Origin: Desulfurococcales archaeon
Lineage (GTDB): Archaea > Thermoproteota > Thermoprotei_A > CAZTBM01 > SZUA-1508
Length of the DNA stretch: 19,128 nt
Assembly: GCA_015661855.1 (NCBI GenBank)
Contig: DQVH01000148.1
Coordinates: forward strand, 1-19,128
Direction of reading: 5' to 3'
In this document: positions 14,735 to 19,128 of the stretch, piece after piece
Numbering within the stretch: position 1 is the first letter of the stretch
How the letters are laid out: every line of letters begins with the position of its first letter
Program-made: the position numbers and the translations under genes
Notes under the pieces: generated by a model
The model's database searches: none
What the model was told of the DNA's origin: nothing
Seen by the model: the letters and a program-made list of their open reading frames with translations, nothing else

Positions 14735-15139
14735 TTAAGTTGTAGTGAGCTTGAATGGTTGTGGGTATAACTCCTTCAAGTTCATAACTATTGTCTCCTT
14801 GGTTTTCACACTATGCATTATTATTGTTGCTTCAGGATTGAATTCAGCAATAACTTGTCTACATGCTCCACATGGTGGTATAGGTTTATCCATATCCGTG
14901 ACTACTGCAACTGCTACAAGCTCTCTTTCACCATGGGTTACCATTGAGGATATAGCTGATCTCTCAGCACATATAGTTAATCCGTAACTAGAGTTTTCAA
15001 CATTAACACCTAAATATACTCTACCACTTTTTGTAAGTACAGCTGATGCAACATGAATATTACTATAGGGTGCATAACTATTACCTAGAACACTTTTAGC
15101 CTTCTCAACTAGGAAGTTAACATCAACATTACATGTCAT
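14735..15139 (-). CDS. cdd: Cytidine deaminase, small tetrameric type
   Basis: This 134-residue enzyme hydrolyses cytidine and deoxycytidine to uridine and deoxyuridine in pyrimidine salvage. The active site is complete: substrate-binding 'NVENSSYG' (46-53), zinc ligand Cys57 and catalytic Glu59 in 'TICAERSAI' (56-64), and zinc ligands Cys90 and Cys93 in 'PPCGACRQ' (88-95). The Cys-Ala-Glu form with three cysteines is that of the homotetrameric enzymes. Length is normal. The start at ATG 15139 follows GAGGGTG about 10 bases upstream on the minus strand. The HAD-type gene on the same strand ends 122 bases before it, and that gap holds TATA-like sequence (TATATAC and TTTATCT on the minus strand), so the gene probably has its own promoter. 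Confidence 0.95.
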   Translation of the reverse strand: MTCNVDVNFLVEKAKSVLGNSYAPYSNIHVASAVLTKSGRVYLGVNVENSSYGLTICAERSAISSMVTHGERELVAVAVVTDMDKPIPPCGACRQVIAEFNPEATIIMHSVKTKETIVMNLKELYPQPFKLTTT

Positions 15140-15261
15140 AAACCTAACACCCTCTAGTTAGCTCTCTAGAATGCTTGTATTGAAGTATATACGGTAATAC
15201 TAGATAAACATTATTGTTTAGAGCTACAATAGTATAGTTGTGTGAGGTCTATTCTACAGTG

Positions 15262-16062
15262 TTATTGCTGTTTTAGTAGTTGTTGTGGGTTAGTTAAGAT
15301 TATTTTTGCTAGTTCTGCAAACCCTTTACCACTAGGTTTTGATGTAATGTATTTAGCTATCTTTTTTAACTCTAAATCTGCATTTGCTACTGCTACTGGT
15401 ATACCCACTGTCTGTAACAGTTCTATATCTGTTACACTATCGCCTACTCCAACAACGTTTTCTAGTTTTACATTAGCTAGCTCACATGCTACCTTTAATC
15501 CAACTGATTTACCTCCACTTCTAGGTATAATGTGTAGTGCAAAACCACTATACATGACCTTAACCTGGCTATCGTAACCTCTACTCTCAATATATCTTGA
15601 AATTCTCTCACATACCTCGAAAACTCTACTCTTATACTCTCGCTTTATACGGAATGCGTAATCGAATTGCCTATACGGGTTTTGCCATGAAGGCTCAATA
15701 TACTCCTTGAATACTCTAGCTACTTCATCAGCAATACTCTTAGCAGACTCTCTTACAACAGGTATTATTTTACCCTTATAGTATACTATACATCCATTCT
15801 CAGCTACAACAGGTCCTGATGCACCACAGTATCTAGCTAAACCAACAGTTAATGGTAGAGAGTTACCTGAAATGAATATGACTTTAATACCGTTAGACTC
15901 TAAATCCCTAATAGCATTAATTGCTTCAATGTCAAGTCTATAGTCGTCCCTACTAATCGATAGAGTACCATCAACATCTGTTGCAACAGCTTCAACCCAT
16001 ACACCTACACTACTATCCGTAAATTCACTTTGAAGTGATTGGTTAGAATAGTTTAACTTCAT
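15262..16062 (-). CDS. Phosphoglycolate phosphatase-like HAD hydrolase (archaeal SPP/PGPase type)
   Basis: This 266-residue protein is a HAD hydrolase with a type-IIB cap. Motif I is DVDGTL (29-34, nucleophile Asp29 and acid/base Asp31), motif II ISGNS (64-68), motif III Lys185 in 'RSGGKSVGLK', and motif IV GVGDSVTDIEL (205-215) with the Mg2+-binding Asp208 and Asp212. The cap lies between (about 85-175). This order matches the archaeal phosphoglycolate phosphatases (Thermoplasma TA0175 relatives), which clear 2-phosphoglycolate. Sucrose- or sugar-phosphatase activity is also possible. Relatives usually begin a few residues before motif I, whereas this one has about 22 extra N-terminal residues. 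No in-frame ATG, GTG or TTG is available closer, and GGTGAT precedes the ATG at 16062, so the extension is probably real. Confidence 0.82.
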   Translation of the reverse strand: MKLNYSNQSLQSEFTDSSVGVWVEAVATDVDGTLSISRDDYRLDIEAINAIRDLESNGIKVIFISGNSLPLTVGLARYCGASGPVVAENGCIVYYKGKIIPVVRESAKSIADEVARVFKEYIEPSWQNPYRQFDYAFRIKREYKSRVFEVCERISRYIESRGYDSQVKVMYSGFALHIIPRSGGKSVGLKVACELANVKLENVVGVGDSVTDIELLQTVGIPVAVANADLELKKIAKYITSKPSGKGFAELAKIILTNPQQLLKQQ

Positions 16063-16519
16063 TTAATCTATCACCATCACCCATTAGTATCTACACTGGA
16101 TACCCTACAGTCCTCTAAATGTAGCTCTCGGAAAATCATGAACACAGTTATCTATATAAGCGTTTTGTAGTTAATAAGTTCAACCGGAACTACTCTAAAA
16201 GCTCCTCTACATTACAAATATGTCTAAATAGCTACATGATAACACTTTTAAGAGTAAAAACACTACACCCAACTATAGACAAGCAGTTAACAGTATGCTC
16301 TCTCAGCAGGTACTACTAGAATTCCATAAATCTACTAATCTACTATTAACGGATTCAACAGTTACACCCGTATACTCGATGATACTAGGTGTAGACGTAA
16401 TACTCGATACGGATAGAACAATAATCAATAGTGTGGAAGATCCAGGTTAGAGTTGAGAGTAAACTAGATTTAAAGAGTAGGGTATGGGTATAAAGTTTAG
16501 TGGTGGTGGATACTAGACT
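16063..16519. other. 457-base intergenic region between divergent genes
   Basis: Apart from the 51-codon ORF at 16295-16450 I see no gene, tRNA or C/D sRNA here. Small items are an inverted repeat AGTTC-AACCG-GAACT (about 16178-16192), a TATA-like CTTTTAAG (about 16245-16252) placed to serve the short ORF, and ATTTAAAG and GTATAAAG (about 16478-16496) with GGTGGTGG (16502-16509) placed to serve the zinc-ribbon gene. Confidence 0.4.
16295..16450 (+). CDS. Possible small protein of 51 residues, unknown
   Basis: This ORF runs from ATG to TAG (MLSQQVLLEFHKSTNLLLTD at the start, then 'STVTPVYSMILGVDVILDTD' and a short acidic end). The frame is open upstream to 16232 without another start codon, so it might also be the remnant of a longer gene. 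CTTTTAAG lies about 45 bases upstream as a possible TATA box, but there is no clear ribosome site. Codon choice (CTA, ATA, GTA, AGA) resembles the neighbours. I do not recognise the protein. It is listed because it lies in an otherwise empty gap and reads like soluble protein sequence; chance remains likely. Confidence 0.3.
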   Translation: MLSQQVLLEFHKSTNLLLTDSTVTPVYSMILGVDVILDTDRTIINSVEDPG

Positions 16520-16726
16520 ATGAAAATTAAATGTCCATACTGTGGATTTGAAGGTGAAGCTAGAGAGTTCTGGCTAATGTATGAGAGTGTATTATACGTT
16601 GAAAACTCAAATGTTGAGAAAGAGTTTAGGGAGAGACCACCATACATTATATGCCCTAAGTGTAGGAATGGATTCTTTCTTGAATCACCGTATATAAAAT
16701 TCTACCGTAAAGAACGTAGAGTCTAG
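16520..16726 (+). CDS. Small zinc-ribbon protein, 68 residues
   Basis: Two CxxC knuckles, CPYC (5-8) and CPKC (45-48), are spaced as in a zinc ribbon in which a long insertion ('EFWLMYESVLYVENSNVEKE') separates them. The tail is basic ('FYRKERRV'). The ATG at 16520 is preceded by GGTGGTGG 10 bases upstream, which supports that start, and the stop is TAG. It is codirectional with the phosphoribosyltransferase gene but 105 bases away with promoter sequence in between. Such proteins in archaea are often nucleic-acid binding or subunits of larger complexes; no particular function can be assigned. Confidence 0.7.
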   Translation: MKIKCPYCGFEGEAREFWLMYESVLYVENSNVEKEFRERPPYIICPKCRNGFFLESPYIKFYRKERRV

Positions 16727-16792
16727 ATAGTACAGTAGACAACTCGTAACCTAACCTATTTAAAACGTATTAACGTGGGGGTGTTAAGAAAG

Positions 16793-16827
16793 CTTATATA
16801 CGTTTTTAAAGTTTAAAGTGTAGGGAG
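16793..16827 (+). promoter_or_regulatory. Promoter region of the phosphoribosyltransferase gene
   Basis: CTTATATA (16793-16800) and TTTTTAAA (16803-16810) are two TATA-like boxes. The first would start RNA near 16823, just at GGGAG (16823-16827). The second would give an essentially leaderless message at the GTG start (16832). Confidence 0.45.
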
Positions 16828-16831
16828 ACCT

Positions 16832-17506
16832 GTGGTTAAGGTTAAGACTAAACTTGTATCATGGGATGAAATCGTATCTTGGTCTTATGGTTTAGCATTA
16901 AAGATTAAAGAGTCAGGTTATAAACCGGATATTGTTATTGCTGTTGCACGTGGAGGCTATGTACCAGCAAGACTAATATGTGACTTTCTTGGAGTAGAAA
17001 ACCTAGTTTCAATACAGAGTCAGCACTGGACTGAAGCAGCTAAGAAGGCTGAGAGAGCTATAATTAAGTTTCAGTATAGGATTGACCTTAGCGGTATGAA
17101 GGCACTACTAGTAGATGATATTGTTGATACAGGTGAATCACTAATGTTAGCAAGAGACTTTATACTTAGAGAGTGGAAGCCTAAGGAGCTTAGAATTGCA
17201 GCTCTACAGTGGATATCACCTGTTGCAAAGTTTAAACCAGACTACTATTACATGGAGGTTAAGGAGTGGACGTGGTTCCAGTATCCATGGACTAGACTTG
17301 AAGATACAATACAGTTTATGAGGAGAATGCTACTAGAGGAGGGTAAAACTAAGAAGGAGTGGTCGTATAAGGATATTACTGGAAAGTTTATGGAATGGTA
17401 TGGTATTGATGTTGGAGAACTATACTTTAAGAGTGCACTAGAATATCTCGTTAAAGAGGGGTTATTGAGGAAGGTTTGTGAAGACAAATATGTACTGGCA
17501 AAGTAA
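16832..17506 (+). CDS. Purine-type phosphoribosyltransferase (XGPRT/Hpt-like, COG2236)
   Basis: The first about 115 of 224 residues form a type I phosphoribosyltransferase fold: 'PDIVIAVARGGYVPARLICD' (32-51) with the early PRPP loop, and the PRPP-binding motif ALLVDDIVDTGES (91-103) with its paired Asp residues. The protein transfers phosphoribose from PRPP to a purine base such as guanine, xanthine or hypoxanthine. The second part ('KFKPDYYYMEVKEWTWFQYPW', then about 80 residues of helical, winged-helix-like sequence) is the C-terminal extension seen in thermoproteote relatives. The start is GTG at 16832, with GGGAG just upstream. Its gene ends 3 bases before the converging CDF-like gene. 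With cytidine deaminase nearby it suggests salvage of nucleosides and bases, possibly fed by the BMP transporter; the exact base is not decided by sequence. Confidence 0.87.
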   Translation: MVKVKTKLVSWDEIVSWSYGLALKIKESGYKPDIVIAVARGGYVPARLICDFLGVENLVSIQSQHWTEAAKKAERAIIKFQYRIDLSGMKALLVDDIVDTGESLMLARDFILREWKPKELRIAALQWISPVAKFKPDYYYMEVKEWTWFQYPWTRLEDTIQFMRRMLLEEGKTKKEWSYKDITGKFMEWYGIDVGELYFKSALEYLVKEGLLRKVCEDKYVLAK

Positions 17507-17509
17507 ACT

Positions 17510-18538
17510 TTATACTCCAACTGTACTTTGTTTACCCAATCTCCTTCTAAAATTCTCAACTACTACTAGACACTCTCTACTCTTTAAACGTCTACCTGGA
17601 GTTACAGTGTAGACTCTACGTTTTACTCTAAGATCTGGTACTACTATAACTAAAGCTCTAATTACATGTGGTATTCTTCTAACAATTGTTCTAGCTGTAA
17701 ACTGGGCTATAGTGTATGCTGATAGTAGTGTTTGTTCAGGACTACCTCTAAGCCAAACCTCTACTTCACTAAAACTACTTATAGTTCTAACTTTAACTCT
17801 AATAACCCTCATACCGGTAGTTTTAGAGGCAATACGTTTAACCATACTCTTAGTAGTTTCAACAATACTTCTAGTCCCTATACCAAGTAGCTGTAAAACT
17901 ATATCCCTATACACGGGTATGTAGCTAAGAACAACATATACTCCTAGTACTACTGTAGTTACAGATTCAATAATAGGGTTACACAGTATATTAGATGCTA
18001 CTATTGCTAAGCCTCCTCCAAACTCAAATGGAACACTATACTTAAACTCTAATGTTGAAAGTTGTACTGTTACTGTTGGTACACTAACTCTACTGGAAAC
18101 CCTCCTACCATAAACATATATAGTGTAGGATATGATACCGCTGGTAAAGAGGTATAGTGATAGATATAGTGGAGTTGCTGATATAGGTGGATTAGTAGCT
18201 GACTGGTAGACTATCCTCAACGTTAACTCTAACAGTATAATCGACGTTATTAATGCTACTAGTGATTCAAGATTTAAAATCTCATACCTATGTGTATAGA
18301 GTTTCCTCGAAGATAGAACTTTAAGTGTAATAAACCTACCAAGATAAGTTATAGCAGTAGTTAACCATAGAAATGACTCTATAAGTACCAGATTTGACCT
18401 GTAACATAATATGTATAAGAGTAAACCTGCTAGAGCATAAACTAGACATACAGTTATAATTTTAGCTACATATCTCAATGTAGAACTAAACCTATACACC
18501 TTCCTAACAACAATACTACACTTCCTCACTCTCCTCAT
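17510..18538 (-). CDS. Cation-diffusion-facilitator-like membrane protein, metal ligands replaced
   Basis: The 342 residues show a CDF-like plan: about six membrane segments (roughly 25-215) and a cytosolic ferredoxin-like tail (about 225-315, 'VIRVKVRTISSFSEVEVWLRG'). The loop 'HRYEILNLESLVALITSI' (83-100) corresponds to the 'HGKAESLAAL' segment before helix 3 of FieF-type exporters. The transport site, however, is altered. The DxxxD of helix 2 reads Glu54-SFL-Trp58, and the HxxxD of helix 5 appears as Ser168-VPF-Glu172. A Zn2+/H+ exchange role is therefore doubtful; another cation or a non-transport role is possible. The C-terminus has about 25 basic extra residues. ATG 18538 has a strong GGAGGTG upstream. 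It converges on the phosphoribosyltransferase gene. Confidence 0.62.
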   Translation of the reverse strand: MRRVRKCSIVVRKVYRFSSTLRYVAKIITVCLVYALAGLLLYILCYRSNLVLIESFLWLTTAITYLGRFITLKVLSSRKLYTHRYEILNLESLVALITSIILLELTLRIVYQSATNPPISATPLYLSLYLFTSGIISYTIYVYGRRVSSRVSVPTVTVQLSTLEFKYSVPFEFGGGLAIVASNILCNPIIESVTTVVLGVYVVLSYIPVYRDIVLQLLGIGTRSIVETTKSMVKRIASKTTGMRVIRVKVRTISSFSEVEVWLRGSPEQTLLSAYTIAQFTARTIVRRIPHVIRALVIVVPDLRVKRRVYTVTPGRRLKSRECLVVVENFRRRLGKQSTVGV

Positions 18539-18545
18539 TCGTTAA

Positions 18546-18578
18546 CACCTCCTTCAATACGGTAAATACTTTAAATAG
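18546..18578 (-). promoter_or_regulatory. TATA box and SD of the CDF-like gene
   Basis: On the minus strand CTATTTAAAG (18578-18569) is a good TATA box, and GGAGGTG (18552-18546) is a strong ribosome site 7 bases before the ATG. The two are close, so either the leader is very short or another upstream box is used. The remaining gap to 18820 is A+T-rich, and I see no gene or RNA in it. Confidence 0.5.
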
Positions 18579-18820
18579 GCATAGTGTAGAGTGGATTTAA
18601 CGTATACTTTGAAGGGTATTATATGATAATGTTAGTTGAGCTTTAGGTGTAGTATTTTATACTGTACTTTCGGTTTCTAATGTTAAGGTTATTTTTCAAT
18701 TCCTAACTTGCTGAAGTAGTCTATATGTAGAGTATTCTCGAGTGGAAGTAGCGGTTGGTCCAGTAGAGTAATGTCGGTTAGAGTTTATAAATTTTACTAC
18801 TGTTTAGTACTCTTATTTAG

Positions 18821-19128
18821 CTATAATGTTCCAATCATGAACGCTATTAATCCTAGTAGCATTAGTATTAGTGCTCTCCTTTTCTCCCTTAAAGCTATGG
18901 TCCTCCTATAATCTCTCATTATGGTTATTGCTGATATTATGAATCCTAAGTCTACTACTAGTATTAATGGTATGTATAGTGGGTTTACTATGCCGAGTAC
19001 TACTGGTATTGGTGTTAGAGCTACAGCTAGTATGTAGAATACACTTGCTACTTTTGCTGCAGTCTTTTCACCATAAACTACTGCTACTGTTCTAACACCT
19101 CTAGCTAGATCCCCTACTACATCGGCTA
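18821..19128 (-). CDS. UbiA-family prenyltransferase, C-terminal part (window edge)
   Basis: This gene is cut by the window end: the last 101 residues, ending in TAG at 18821-18823, are present. The fragment opens with 'ADVVGDLARGVRTVAVVYGE', the second Asp-rich motif of UbiA prenyltransferases (D-x-x-GD-x-x-x-G-x-x-T) that binds Mg2+ and the prenyl diphosphate. Three hydrophobic helices follow, with a basic loop ('MRDYRRTIALREKRR') between them. In archaea the common member is digeranylgeranylglyceryl phosphate synthase, which adds the second geranylgeranyl chain of membrane lipids; a quinone-type prenyltransferase cannot be excluded from this part. Its start lies beyond the window. It is codirectional with the CDF-like gene but lies upstream of it, 282 bases away. 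Confidence 0.82.
   Translation of the reverse strand, partial: ADVVGDLARGVRTVAVVYGEKTAAKVASVFYILAVALTPIPVVLGIVNPLYIPLILVVDLGFIISAITIMRDYRRTIALREKRRALILMLLGLIAFMIGTL

Noticed and set aside
16178..16192. AGTTC-AACCG-GAACT inverted repeat as an operator
   Set aside because: The arms are only 5 bases and it lies over 100 bases from either gene start, so chance is a sufficient explanation.
18600..18660. Second C/D sRNA (ATATGATAATG as a C box)
   Set aside because: The box deviates from RTGATGA, and no D', C' or D boxes occur at proper spacing.

Overview
This window looks like a chromosomal stretch of a hyperthermophilic, A+T-rich archaeon, most likely a thermoproteote (crenarchaeote). The pointers are AGA/AGG and ATA-rich codon use, GTG/TTG starts, GGTG/GGAGG ribosome sites, CTTAAATA-type TATA boxes, a UbiA-family enzyme of the archaeal lipid type, and a C/D box guide RNA in a gap. 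No methanogenesis gene is visible. No CRISPR array, transposase, rRNA or tRNA gene was found.

Left half (1-10611): a corrinoid-dependent methyl-transfer module combined with an importer. A leftward operon (3586 to 113) encodes a corrinoid protein and two paralogous methyltransferases of the MtmB (monomethylamine methyltransferase) family. Converging on its end is the tail of a UroD-family gene of the MtbA/MtaA type. A divergent rightward series (3849-10611) encodes a Trp-rich BMP-family solute-binding protein, a double ABC ATPase, two permeases and a 2Fe-2S RACE/RamA-like reductive activator of corrinoid proteins. Together these supply uptake, demethylation, corrinoid carrier, reactivation and probably onward transfer. 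Both MtmB homologues align without gaps around the pyrrolysine site of methanogen MtmB, but carry ordinary Asn (AAT) and Leu (CTA) codons there. Amber is also a common ordinary stop in this window. The module is therefore a pyrrolysine-independent relative with unknown substrate and methyl acceptor. The shared upstream region between the two transcription units holds two perfect palindromes.

Middle (10608-14734): a leftward MFS-type transporter, a leftward ACT+V4R-domain protein with a cysteine cluster, and a rightward NhaC-family antiporter. The next gap, 14420-14734, holds a C/D box sRNA on the minus strand. One of its guides matches what I recall of the 5' end of archaeal 23S rRNA.

Right part (14735-19128): cytidine deaminase and a phosphoglycolate-phosphatase-like HAD enzyme (both leftward), a gap with a 51-codon ORF, a small zinc-ribbon protein, a purine-type phosphoribosyltransferase (rightward), a degenerate CDF-like membrane protein (leftward), and the C-terminal part of a UbiA prenyltransferase (leftward, cut by the window edge). 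The deaminase and phosphoribosyltransferase fit nucleoside/base salvage. That leaves open the alternative that the BMP transporter imports nucleosides.
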